Positions 1-9,997 of a DNA stretch of 64,000 nucleotides are shown piece by piece. The stretch is from Trematomus loennbergii (Eukaryota; Chordata; Actinopteri; Perciformes; Nototheniidae), in the NCBI GenBank assembly GCA_012861695.1, contig JAAOOA010000016.1, forward strand, positions 20,323,702-20,387,701, given 5' to 3'. Each line of letters opens with the position of its first letter. The stretch's first letter is position 1. The position numbers and the translations under genes are program-made. The notes under the pieces were generated by a model. It was not told where the DNA came from and searched no databases. It was given only the letters and a program-made list of their open reading frames with translations.

Positions 1-818
1 GCAGTTTCCAACATGGTTGCCACAGCTGTTTAGGCAGGAATCTGCGGAAAGAGCAGACGGAACAATCGCCATCACTGAAAACACACAGTTAGGCTCTCAA
101 CATAATGTTATGTTTCATTTTTTACATTGTGGAACCATAAGGGTTATAACATGTGATCTGTGTCATTCTTCTACAGACAAAAACTAAATATTAAAAATGC
201 TTTCAGTTTGTAGCCTAGTTCATTCTTAAATGATTTGGAAAGCAACACTTTGCTGCTTCATTAGTGCATCCTCCTTGTAAACAGTTACCTGTGTACCTGC
301 AAGTTATTCAGAACTACATATTAAATCAGTTATTTTTTAGGTATAAATCAGAACCATGATCTGACGTTATGCTGCTTATTTTGGTTTTAAATTATTGATT
401 TAAATTTTTTACCTGGAGAACCTGTTGCCAGATTCTTTTCCTCACTTTTTTGGAGCTGATCAGCACCTGAGGAGAAAAACACATAAAGGAATGATTAACA
501 TTACATGTCATTTGTTAGACGCTTTTATCCAAAGCGACTTACATACATTCAGTACTGTGGACAATCCCCACAGGAGCAATTTGGGGTGAAGTCTCTTGCC
601 CAGGGACACAACGACATGCTGACTGCAGTGGGACTCGAACTTGCTATCCCCTGATTCGAAGTCCATCATACTATCCACTGAGCCACAGCCTCCTCAACAA
701 CATCCATAAACCCTTAATCCAAAACCAAAGAGACACAAACAACAATAAGAAAATGGTGCACAATACCTTGTACTCCAAGTGAGGCAATCACGCTGCAAAG
801 AACCACAAGAGTCCACAT
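1..818 (-). CDS. Secreted Cys-rich (somatomedin-B-like) protein, 5' part only
   Basis: Three spliced exons read on the minus strand. Exon 1 (767-818) starts at an ATG and encodes an 18-residue hydrophobic signal peptide (MWTLVVLCSVIASLGVQ/G). Exon 2 (413-466) is a short polar linker (starts ADQLQKSEEKN). Exon 3 (from 74 down to the window edge) contains a Cys-rich start with the pattern SCLNSCGNHVGNC. Phases join cleanly (1-1-1) and all donors and acceptors are GT/AG. The Cys spacing resembles the somatomedin-B-like modules at the front of several secreted fish proteins, but the rest of the domain lies outside the window, so the family is inference. A TATA box lies about 50 bp upstream of the start codon. 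The intron between exons 1 and 2 carries a SINE. Confidence 0.6.
503..690 (-). mobile_element. tRNA-derived SINE
   Basis: Read on the minus strand it begins with a tRNA-like head: box A-like GTGGCTCAGTGGATAG near 690 and box B-like GTTCGAGTCCC about 45 bases on. It ends in the widespread fish tail AAGTCGCTTTGGATAAAAGCG. It is inserted between exons 1 and 2 of the secreted-protein gene. The exact SINE family is not assigned. Confidence 0.7.
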
Positions 819-867
819 GGTGAATTCCTTTACCTTCCAACCTGCTTCACATGCTGAACACTGCAGC

Positions 868-875
868 TTATATAG
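868..875 (-). promoter_or_regulatory. TATA box of the secreted-protein gene
   Basis: Minus-strand TATATAAG, about 50 bp upstream of the ATG at 816-818. The spacing leaves room for a short 5' UTR of roughly 20-25 bases. Seen directly; promoter role inferred from position. Confidence 0.55.
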
Positions 876-1118
876 GCAGACACCTTGACGTGGCACCCTT
901 AAAGTGTCTGAAAGCACCAACATTGATACTGATTGATTACTCATTCATGGGAAAGACAGCACTTGGTTAACTATCATAAAGCGTACACAAAGATTGTTCA
1001 CATTTGGTTTCAGGGTGTGCTTAAGGATGTTTGCATTAGAAAAACTAAGCACTTATATACTAAAAAAGCACTTATATTCTAACAATGCACTGGCTTATCT
1101 AAAGCCACTGAGTAGCAA

Positions 1119-4100
1119 GGCAAGGCAAGGCAAGTTTATTTATATAGCACTTTTCTGTACGACAATTCAAAGTGCTTTACAAAACAAATTAAAATACTTT
1201 TTATGAATAAATACAGTAAAAACACATATATATAATGGCATTTTACAACAGGCATTACAAAGCAAAGATAATAAAATAATAAAATACACCACAGGTATAC
1301 AATACATGTTTAAAAGGCATACTGTAGTTCGAATATGAGCAGCTCAATTAAAAGCAGCGGCAAAGAGATATGTTTTTAGTCTCGATTTAAAAATAGTAAG
1401 CGTTTCTGCGGACGTGCATGATTTGGGTAGTTTGTTCCAGAGTGTCGGGGCATAATAGCTAAATGCTGCCTCTCCATGTTTTGTTGTTACTCTCGGAACC
1501 GATAGCAGACCCGTCCCAGAAGACCTGAGGCACCTTGATGGCTCGTAATTATGTAGGAGTTCAACAATATACTTTGGTCCTAAACCATGTAATGATTTAA
1601 AAACTAGCAATAGTACTTTAAAATCAATTCTTTGGCCGACTGGAAGCCAATGTAAAGATTTCAGAACCGGACTGATGTGATCCACTCTTTTAGTGTTAGT
1701 GAGGACACGTGCAGCAGCGTTCTGAATCAGCTGCAGCTTTCTGATGGATTTTTTTGTCAGCCCTGTGAATACACTATTGCAGTAGTCGAGTCTACTGAAA
1801 ATAAAAGCATGGACAAGCTTTTCTAAGTCCTGTTGTGACATTAGTTTTTTAATCCTCGATATATTCTTCAGGTGATAGTATGCAGACCTAATGACTGTTG
1901 TAATGTGGCTGTTGAAATTCAGGTCTGAGTCCATCACTACACCTAGATTTCTGGCTTTATTAGTGGTTTTGTAGTCTGCCGACTGAAGCTCTGCGATTAC
2001 TTTTAATCGGTCCTTCTTTGCTCCAAAAACAATGATCTCAGTTTTTTGTTTGTTCAGTTGGAGAAAGTTCTGAGTCATCCAGTCAGTGATGTGCTCAATG
2101 CACTTGCTCAGTGTTCTAATCGGAGAATAGTCTCCTGGTGTGATTTTAAAATAAATCTGGGTGTCGTCTGCATAGATGTGATAGCTTAGATCGCTCTTTT
2201 TAATAATTTCAGCCAGAGGTAGCATATAAATATTAAAAAGCAAAGGTCCTAAGATGGAGCCTTGAGGAACCCCGCATGACATATTTGTCAAAGTTGATGT
2301 GTAGTTGCCTATTGAGACAACGTTTTTTCTGTCCTTTAAGTAGGTACTAAACCAATTTAGAGCTGTTCCTGAAACTCCCACCCAGTTTTCTAGACGGTCT
2401 AGCAATATGTTGTGGTCAACAGTGTCAAATGCAGCGCTGAGATCTAATAATACTAAAACTGATATTCTGCCACTGTCTGTGTTTAAATGAATGTCATTTA
2501 AGACCTTTACAAGTGCAGTTTCAGTGCTGTGGTTAGGTCGAAAGCCCGACTGAAACACATCAAAACCGTCATTTAAAAACATGAAATGACTCAACTGTTG
2601 AAAACAACTTTTTCAATCAATTTGCTTAAAAAAGGAAGGTTTGATATTGGCCTGTAATTATTCATTACGGTTGTGTCTAAGTTATGCTTTTTTAGGAGCG
2701 GTTTAATTACTGCAGTTTTCAGGGCCTGCGGAAATACACCTGATTGAAGAGACTTGTTTACTATGTGTAGTATATCTGAGGCCATGCAGTGAAAAACAGT
2801 TTTGAAAAATCCTGTCGGAATAATATCGAGGCTACAGGAGGAGGATTTCAGATGTTGAATAATGTCTTCCAGGTCATTAGCATTTTTCAGACGGAATTGT
2901 GTCATGATGTCTGGATTGACTTTAGGTGGAACAGGGACAACATTTGCTGTACCTGATGCAGAGGCACTGACTGCCTGTCTAATTTTCATGATTTTGTCAG
3001 TGAAGAAGGAGGCAAATTCATTGCAGGCCCTGGTGGATAGAAATTCTGAAGCTACTGACACTGGGGGGTTTGTTAGTCTGTCGACGGTAGCAAACAAGGC
3101 ACGTGAGTTGTTTTTATTTTTGGTAATGATGTCAGAAAAGAAAGACTGTCGTGCCTTTTTTATTTCCTGATTATAGACGCAGAGTCTCTCTTTATATATT
3201 TCGAAGTAAACTTGGAGATTTGTTTTTCTCCACCTGCGTTCAGCTTTTCTGCACTCAGTTTTTGCTGTTCTCACAGTCATGGCTTTTCTCCATGGAGATT
3301 TTTTCTTGCTAGATACTTCCTTTGTTTTAATGGGAGCAATGGTATCCATGACATTTGTTATTTTAGAATTAAAATGATCAACTAGCTCATTTACTGAGAA
3401 GTTAGCATGGGCAATTGAGGGAGTAAAAATCTGAGCAAACATTTCCTCTGCATTTTCAGTTAAGTGACGTCTAGTGGTTACCTCTTTCTTAACAATTGTA
3501 TGGACGGTAATAGAGCTCTCAAAGAAAACACAGGAATGGTCGGAGAGCGCTACATCAGTCACCACAAGCTTAGAAATGTTCAGACCCTTTGATACAATTA
3601 GTCCAGAGTGTGCCCCTTATTGTGCGTCGGACCCTTGACATGCTGAGTCAGTCCAAATTGTCGATAACCAAAACAGTTCTTTAGCCCCTCTGTCCTGGGG
3701 ATTGTCAACATGGATATTAAAATCACCAACGATGATTACACGGTCAAAGTCAATACACACTATAGACAACAACTCGGTAAAATCATCAAAAAAGCTTGCA
3801 CAGTATTTGGGTGGTCTGTAGATGTTTAGGAAAAGAGCTCGAGAGGAGCATTTCAACTGAAGGGCCACATATTCAAAAGAAGCAAAGTTTCCATACATAG
3901 TCTGCTTGCATTGAAAAAATCATTAAACAAAATAGCTACTCCACCCATTCAGTCTTGCCTGACTCATAAAACTAAAGTTGGGAGGGGTTGATTCTATAAG
4001 AACAGCTGTGCTGTTGTTTTGGTCTAACCAAGTTTCAGTTAAAAACATAAAATCCAGATTGTGCTGGGTGATAAAATCATTGATTAAAAATGATTTACCT

Positions 4101-4180
4101 GCTAAAGACCTGACATTTAATAGAGCCAGTTTAAATGTGTTTGATATACTATCACTCTGACCTTCCGTGATAGACCGTGG
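1119..4180 (-). mobile_element. L2/CR1-type LINE, decayed, endonuclease plus reverse transcriptase
   Basis: Minus-strand non-LTR retrotransposon. The apurinic endonuclease region lies at about 4160-3600 (motifs LLNVRSLAGKS, FLTETWLD, VGDFNIHVD, ALSDH). The reverse transcriptase region runs from about 2750 to 1344, with [56 protein letters not shown] and the catalytic YADDTQIY near 2150. The single ORF is broken at least between endonuclease segments (near 3650 and 3605) and between 2594 and 2591, where one missing base shifts the frame. The 3' end at 1119-1200 is the familiar fish tail GGCAAGGCAAG...TTTATATAGCAC...CAAAGTGCTTTAC (as read on +). A 5'-truncated tail copy is at 15801. The 5' boundary is uncertain; 4180-4330 may be 5' UTR. 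The element cannot encode an intact protein as read. Confidence 0.88.
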
Positions 4181-4439
4181 AGCACGACAAACTCAAACAG
4201 ATCCTTTTGGACTTTCTTTTTCCAACCTGAGTCACCAACCTTCTGTGAATGTTGGTTAAAACAGAAATAGTCGTTGGGTGGCGCCAGAGAGCGAGATGGC
4301 AGGCATCAGCGGCATCAGCGAAGAAGAAAAGTTTCTAGCAGTGGAAACGGTGGCCTGAGATGACACTGCTGGAAAGGGGGGGTGTGGAAATGGAGTGGAA
4401 ATAGTCAGTTGGCTCTGTGAAACCTGATGTACTTATATG

Positions 4440-4535
4440 ATTCTGTTTTCTTCAAGTTTGTATCTTCTTGGTCGAATGCACTTATTGTAAGTCGCTTTGG
4501 ATAAAAGTGTAGCTAAATGCAATGTAATGTAAAAA
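4440..4535 (+). repeat. SINE/LINE 3' tail fragment
   Basis: Contains GCACTTATTGTAAGTCGCTTTGG followed by ATAAAAGTGTAGCTAAATGCAATGTAATG, the same conserved tail as the SINE at 503-690 but in plus orientation and without the tRNA head. Probably a truncated retroposed copy. Confidence 0.55.
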
Positions 4536-4744
4536 TACCTTTCAACTTCACAAGGACTTTTGGGAACTTACAGATGGGCAGATAATAAAATATCAAGTAT
4601 GACCTTACATGTGTGTGTAACTGAAATCCTGCTGCATCAGTTGCATGCTTTTACTGTAACTGGAGATGTTAAAACATTTTAATAAAAATGATAGTAAAAT
4701 ACTGATGTTGTTTCATTTATGTTAAATCTTTACAGAAATGTATA

Positions 4745-4835
4745 TATATATCCTTTATTTAACCAGGTAAAAAGACTCATTGAGATTAAAATCTCTTTTT
4801 CAAGAGTGACCTGGCCAAGAAGGGCAGCATGAACA
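4745..4835 (-). repeat. LINE-derived 3' tail
   Basis: Minus-strand sequence runs GCTGCCCTTCTTGGCCAGGTC ... AAAAAGAGATTTTAATCTCAATGAG ... CCTGGTTAAATAAAGG, a common teleost LINE 3' end, followed by a (TA)n run. No coding part is attached. The family name is not certain. Confidence 0.5.
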
Positions 4836-4839
4836 AAGT

Positions 4840-6396
4840 TACAACAGATAAAACACAGACAAGACAGGCAGACAAATACAGCTGTAAAACACAAATAAAA
4901 TGGCACATTAGCCAGTCAATATGCAAAATAAAACAAACTATTAAAAATCTCTATCTGGGTAAAAAATCTTTTACCCAGTTTTGTTCTCACTGTAGGAACC
5001 AGCATCTGAATAAAATCTTGGGAGCGCAGGCCATATAGACTTTCTCTTTGACACATGTATGTGCAAATGTAGGAGGTATATTTGTCCTGTCCTTTACATG
5101 CACACATGTAACACAAGTAATTTAACTTTATCAACATATGTTTTCTGGCAAATCATTTCAGCAGAAGGCATTAGCCGTATAAATAGCAAATGTTAATGAA
5201 TTGGCAATTGTTAGCATGCTGACTTGCTGAACAAAGATGGTGATCAAAGTAAAAATACCTGTTATTTGCTGAAAGTCAATATTTTAAAATCATGTTGCAT
5301 TTGTTTAATGCAACATTGTATTCATCTCTTATGGGTTGGATTGTATATATTATCCAATTATAAGGCGTATCTCAAATACATATGAAACATCTAATTTAGT
5401 TATATATTATTTGTGGTTGTATAAATCAAATATTATAAATGACCTTTTAAAATGTACAGCCATGTCATACTTTGCTTTCATCTATGATCATCAATTTTAT
5501 TCTTCAAGTATAAACCTAAAAAACTATTAAAAAAAATCTGATCATTGTCATACATTTTCTTTATGTATTTGTTTGGTAATATTGGACTTAATATTTGTAT
5601 CAATGAGTTGCTACACAAAAACACACTGTGTGGTGAACGTGCAACATAGCGATGTGTCATTGGTTGACACGAGGACAGAAGAAGAAGAAGCATGAATGTT
5701 CTTTATCAGTTTGACATTGTGAACAGTTAGTTGAGTGACCTTGAATACTTATCTGTCAAATTGTCAGCTTACAAGAAAGTCGTTCATGTTTGCTTTATAG
5801 ACTCCTAACTTCCCGTTATAATTTACAATGTTTAAAAAGGATAAAACGGGGCTGTAAAACACTAAACGTAACCAGTGTTTCTCTTTCTGGTGAGAAAAAA
5901 CAGTGAACCCTGTCCTGTTGAATCAGCTGCGTGTGCAGGATCTCATTATTTGAGTCACGGATGTGGCCTTGTAATATTGAACATTAGCTAAATATTAGCT
6001 AATCTATTAGAAATCATCTTAATAAACATGTTTATCTGCCTATAAAGATAATCTGAGAGGTGCTTTCACTAGAACTAGTTGGGCTTATTATCTATCTTAC
6101 AGCTTCACACAATAAAGAGACTCAGTACTTTTTTATTTGTACATTTGCATCAAATCCGATGCAATTCTCTCAGTTGCAGATGCTTATTAAGTATAAAAAA
6201 TGTGGGGTGCCATAACATTTGTCATGATTCAATCAGCTATTGTGGTTTAAATAATTTCTGCACTAATGGCATGGAATAAATAATGTGAAAGAAGATTCAT
6301 ATGGATTTATCTGGACTTAGAGAAAGAGTATGAGTTACAGAGAATGATAGCAGAATAAAATAATTTGACAGGAAATAAAGATGTCCTACTTTTGCC
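4840..6396. other. Gene-free AT-rich intergenic stretch
   Basis: I see no splice-linked exons, no conserved motif and no recognisable mobile element here. Short ORFs are AT-rich and lack any codon or motif signal. Confidence 0.5.
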
Positions 6397-6652
6397 TAGG
6401 GCTGTGCAATTAATCGTATTTTAATTACGATTTTGGCCTGCCACAATTACGAAAACAACATAATCGAAAAAACTATTAATTTGCTTTGCTAGGTTGTGAC
6501 AGTGCAATGCAACATATTTGATCTAATTAATTTTGGTCTCATTTATTTGTATTTATCATATTTATATATGTTTAGTAGCTTTGGGAAGTGCGCTCCAAAA
6601 TATTTGTTGATCTTGTTTATTGATATTTATTATTTTGATATTATTTATTTAA

Positions 6653-7030
6653 AGGTGGGGTAGGTACATTTGAGAAACCGGCTAGAGATCGCTAGAATTT
6701 GAAAATACACAGCCGGAAAAAATCTGCCACTTCCTTACAGAGCCCCTCCTCCAACACACACGAACGCGCACATGACCAATGAGGGCACGAGATAAGTTTG
6801 TGCACAGATGGAAGGCTGACAGGCAGGCAGGCCATCCAGTTATTTTAGCCGGGCCGGCTAAAATGATTGGTCGTGCTTTTTACAGTATTACGGCTTCCAC
6901 AGATGACATTTTTTTATGGATTTTTTGTCAAAGCTAAGATATTCATTGCTATCGGGATGTTAAGAGCATTCCATGGAATATAACAAAAAGGGTATCTCGA
7001 GCCGGTTTCTCAAACTTACCTACCCCACCT
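6653..7030 (-). mobile_element. TTAA-flanked MITE, family A, nested copy
   Basis: 378-bp element with terminal inverted repeats beginning AGGTGGGGTAGGTA and continuing about 37 bases (..GAGAAACCGGCTCGAGAT), flanked on both sides by TTAA (6649-6652 and 7031-7034). TTAA duplication is typical of piggyBac-type transposition. No ORF of substance. It is in opposite orientation to the copies at 33743 and 39277. Confidence 0.8.
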
Positions 7031-7170
7031 TTAAATGTATCATTTATTTTATTTATTTTTGTATTGGTTTTTCAGTTGAATTATACATTCAGGGTAATCA
7101 ACAGTTAAAAAGATACTGTTCAAATTATTATTTGTATTTGTTTTAAAGTTCAATAAATGGATTTTTTCAA

Positions 7171-8220
7171 AGCCAACCTATCATGCAAAATGCACTTTTG
7201 TACGTCTTTTATAGATAAATAGATAGATAGATAGATAGATCGTACTTTATTGATCCCAAATTGGGAAATTGTTTAATATTATATATATTTAATATATGAA
7301 TATTTATACATGAATATGTGTCCCCGGTGTTCCAGGGAACTCACCAAGTGTCAGAAAACACAACCCTCTCTATTTTCCTCCATACCCAAATCTCTAAAAA
7401 AGGGGCTGCAACGGATCTGATAAAAACGGATCCAGATTTGAACACTGTCCTGACGTCAGGACGGTGGCGCTACGGCTATTGGGCCAACTCCACCAATCAG
7501 GAGGAGACAGCCACGGCCATTGCCGTTCGAAAGCGCTGGAGACGCTGTAGTACATATGCCAGGCCTGTAAGTGGCGCTGTAGTCTGCCACAAAAGCAGCG
7601 AAGAAGACTTGGTTACCATGGTTACTCTTCTGTTTATTCTCCGCTGTGGCTTTTTTTCTCCCTCCCCGAGGCAAGCGTTTGCTCCTTCTGCTGCTTTAAT
7701 TCAATGCAATCCCTCCCGTCGAGGCAAGCACTGTAATTCTCTCCGGTTAGTCCACCAGCAGATGACAAACACCCACCTCTTCGAGGAACGAGGGGGACCG
7801 TGCGGCAGAGTTTCAGTTTCAGTTTCTTTCGCCGGTCAAGATGTCCGTTAAAGTTTAAATCTTCCGGACAAAATTAGAAAAGTGCCGGTCAAGGTCTTCT
7901 TTGTTATTTATTGAGCTTTAACAAATGAATAACGACTCTATATAGGCTATAATAAAACACGGAGGACGGAGATCTCTTTTCTCCCCCTCTTCTGACAGCC
8001 CAGCAGCTGATCAGAGCAGCTCCCCTCTCCTGCAGGGGGACGTGGTCAGCTGCAGCTCACAAAATCAGACCCGTAGACAGCAAACAACACATAGAGCGAA
8101 ATGAGGCATGACTAAAATGCATGATCTGTTTGGTATTTCGAAAACAGAAACTTATTAAATACACCTTATATAGGTATGGCCCTACAATATATCATTTAAA
8201 TATAGCATGATAGGTTTCCT
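7171..8220 (+). mobile_element. TTAA-type MITE, family B, degenerate nested copy
   Basis: Ends match family B: left ACCTATCATGCAAAATGCAC and right TATAGCATGATAGG. The right flank is TTAA (8221-8224); the left flank is mutated to TTCA. The interior matches the copy at 19879-20830, including the segment from GTGTCCCCGGTGTTCCAGGG through the CTGCAGGGGG region. A (GATA)n plus LINE-tail insertion lies at 7211-7270. The 177-aa open frame inside is also seen in part in the other copies, but only because the DNA is repeated; no protein family is recognised. Confidence 0.72.
7211..7270 (-). repeat. (GATA)n with LINE-type tail inside MITE B
   Basis: ATAGATAGATAG repeats followed by CGTACTTTATTGATCCCAAA and TTGGGAAATT. 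This TTTATTGATCCC...GGGAAATT string is the common 3' end of fish RTE/Rex-like LINEs with a microsatellite tail. It is absent from the family B copies at 13077 and 19879, so it entered later. Confidence 0.6.
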
Positions 8221-8590
8221 TTAATAATCGTGATATCAATTATTGACCCAAATAATCGTGATTATGATTTTTGCCATAATCGCATAGCCCTACTTTTGCC
8301 TGTACTGTATAGATTTAAGTGAGTCATGTTTGAGACGTGTTTGACCCCGTGAGTCAATCTCAAACAAAAACAAGCCTGGCTGTCCCGTGCTTCCTATCTG
8401 TCTTTATTGGAAAGTTTATCCCTGCTTTCTCCCCCTCCAGGATGAGTTTGCATCATCTTCCTTAAGTCAACATGAAGAGGGACATTGTGTTGTCTCTCTC
8501 TGTCAGACCTATTTCTCTAGCAGTAGCATGCGTCAGTACAAAGCGGGGTAGAAGTCATGACAGCAGAGCCCCTGACTCAATGCTGCTTTG

Positions 8591-8603
8591 GTTAATCAGT
8601 AAC
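8591..8603 (+). promoter_or_regulatory. HNF1-like site upstream of agt
   Basis: GTTAATCAGTAAC differs at one position from the palindromic HNF1 consensus GTTAATNATTAAC and lies inside a larger GGTTAAT..TAACC dyad. It is about 100 bp upstream of the noncoding exon's donor. HNF1 drives many liver-secreted protein genes, which fits angiotensinogen; function is inferred. Confidence 0.55.
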
Positions 8604-8639
8604 CAGAGTGGGAGCAGCGAGGCTGGTCTGTGTTAAATT

Positions 8640-8700
8640 GAGGGAGCCGAGCAGCCTGGACCTCATTCAGCACCTCACTCAGCAGCAGCAGACACACTCG
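8640..8700 (+). other. agt: Probable 5' noncoding exon 1 of agt
   Basis: The donor ACACTCG/GTAAGAGC at 8700/8701 is strong, and the matching acceptor CTCCCACAG at 9951-9959 starts the ATG exon. Angiotensinogen genes have a noncoding first exon followed by an intron, which fits. The transcription start is not visible precisely; an AT-rich TTAAAT at about 8634 could be a weak TATA. Intron 1 (8701-9959) holds no other recognisable feature. Confidence 0.55.
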
Positions 8701-9997
8701 GTAAGAGCAAGCTTTGATTTTTATCTCATGTGCCTTTTGATTGTGCAGTGAATATCCAAACCCTTCAGAGATGAGGGCAATGTTTGGAACTCTATAACTG
8801 ATTTGACTAATCCAATTATGTTCCACAAAACCCAAATATAATGTTCTAAAAAGGCTTTGTCCAACTCTCTTGGACAAAACGTTTTATTCAATGAGTTGCT
8901 TGAGTTCATAACAAAAGAAAGTGCAACTAATTTCCGTAGAGTTGCTACTTGAAGGTTATAATGAATCAGATCGCATGAAATAATGTGGTCAAAGATTCTG
9001 AATTTGGCAGAAAACATGAAGACATGTTGTTATTAAGTCACTGGGTACACAGGTGTGCTGGTTGCTTATAAGAACATTTGAGTGCAATGGTTATATTGAT
9101 TAGAGACTACGGCCATGTCCTGTTGTATATTTCCTAATAGAGGAGAATCTAGTGTTTGTTCACCCCTTCCAAGAGTCCATCAGTCCACATTTCTGCACGT
9201 TTAACTCACAGGATAGTCCTTTTTTTGCACAAGAGCTTTCACCCAAGCTACTCTCCTACATTGTAGCTTAACACAAAAAATGTTCACAATAAAGGAGCGA
9301 AAGTTGTCAGTTTAGCTTAGATGGCCAACTGTAGTATTTAAAACATGGTTTAGTCTCATTTGTTAGGCACTCCCTAACAAAAAGACTATTAAAAACTTTT
9401 AAGAGTGTGAAATATCACAATGAACTTGTCAGAAATGTTCTAAAAATGTATTTATTTTCTAACCTGAATCCATTCATTCTAGATGTGTTTATTTGTACCG
9501 TTAATATCATTTAAAAATGTCCAAATAATATTGCCCACTGTTTGTGTATGGTAACAGTTTGGATTAAATGACTAATGTACACGCTCAGTTGGCGTCCCAG
9601 ATCGAAACGCTGCGATACAAGGATTTAAAGAAAGAAAACAATTTCCAAATGAAACATCCATCTTATTTTAGTCAGTGAACACACACAAATTTGCACACAG
9701 CAACGTAGATGCGTCTTCATTATCTATGCGACCTCTGTTGCAGAGGGTAATGCCTGCTCTCATTCATTGGGCAGCAGGAGAGGACACACAAAGAGAAATC
9801 AATCCATCATTGACATGCCGCTCTATGTCCAATGTTCCTGCCAGAGACAAAAAACCAGATCCAGCCAGATTTCAGACGAAATGCGCACTTAGACTCAGGA
9901 GGCAAAAGACATACTCAAGGTAATTTCATTGCTTACTAAAAACATCTTGTCTCCCACAGAAGAATCCATTGTAAGGTGACTATCATCAAAAGGGAAA

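Larger units (their letters stand above)
6397..8292. mobile_element. hAT-like non-autonomous DNA transposon with nested insertions
   Basis: Ends are TAGGGCTGTGCAATTAATCG on the left and CCATAATCGCATAGCCCTA on the right, imperfect terminal inverted repeats. They are flanked by an exact 8-bp direct repeat CTTTTGCC at 6389-6396 and 8293-8300, as expected for a hAT-type insertion. It encodes no transposase. Most of its 1.9 kb is two later insertions (6653-7030 and 7171-8220). The shorter relative at 37121-37433 shows what the uninterrupted element looks like. Confidence 0.82.

Noticed and set aside
600..690. Possible tRNA gene on the minus strand
   Set aside because: Only box A- and box B-like motifs are present and the sequence continues into a SINE tail, so it is a tRNA-derived SINE head.
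7318..7851. 177-aa open frame in MITE B
   Set aside because: It recurs in the other copies only because the element is repeated, is shortened or shifted there, and matches no transposase motif.
9675..9923. 82-aa open frame upstream of the agt ATG
   Set aside because: It lies inside agt intron 1; no signal peptide, motif or splice link.
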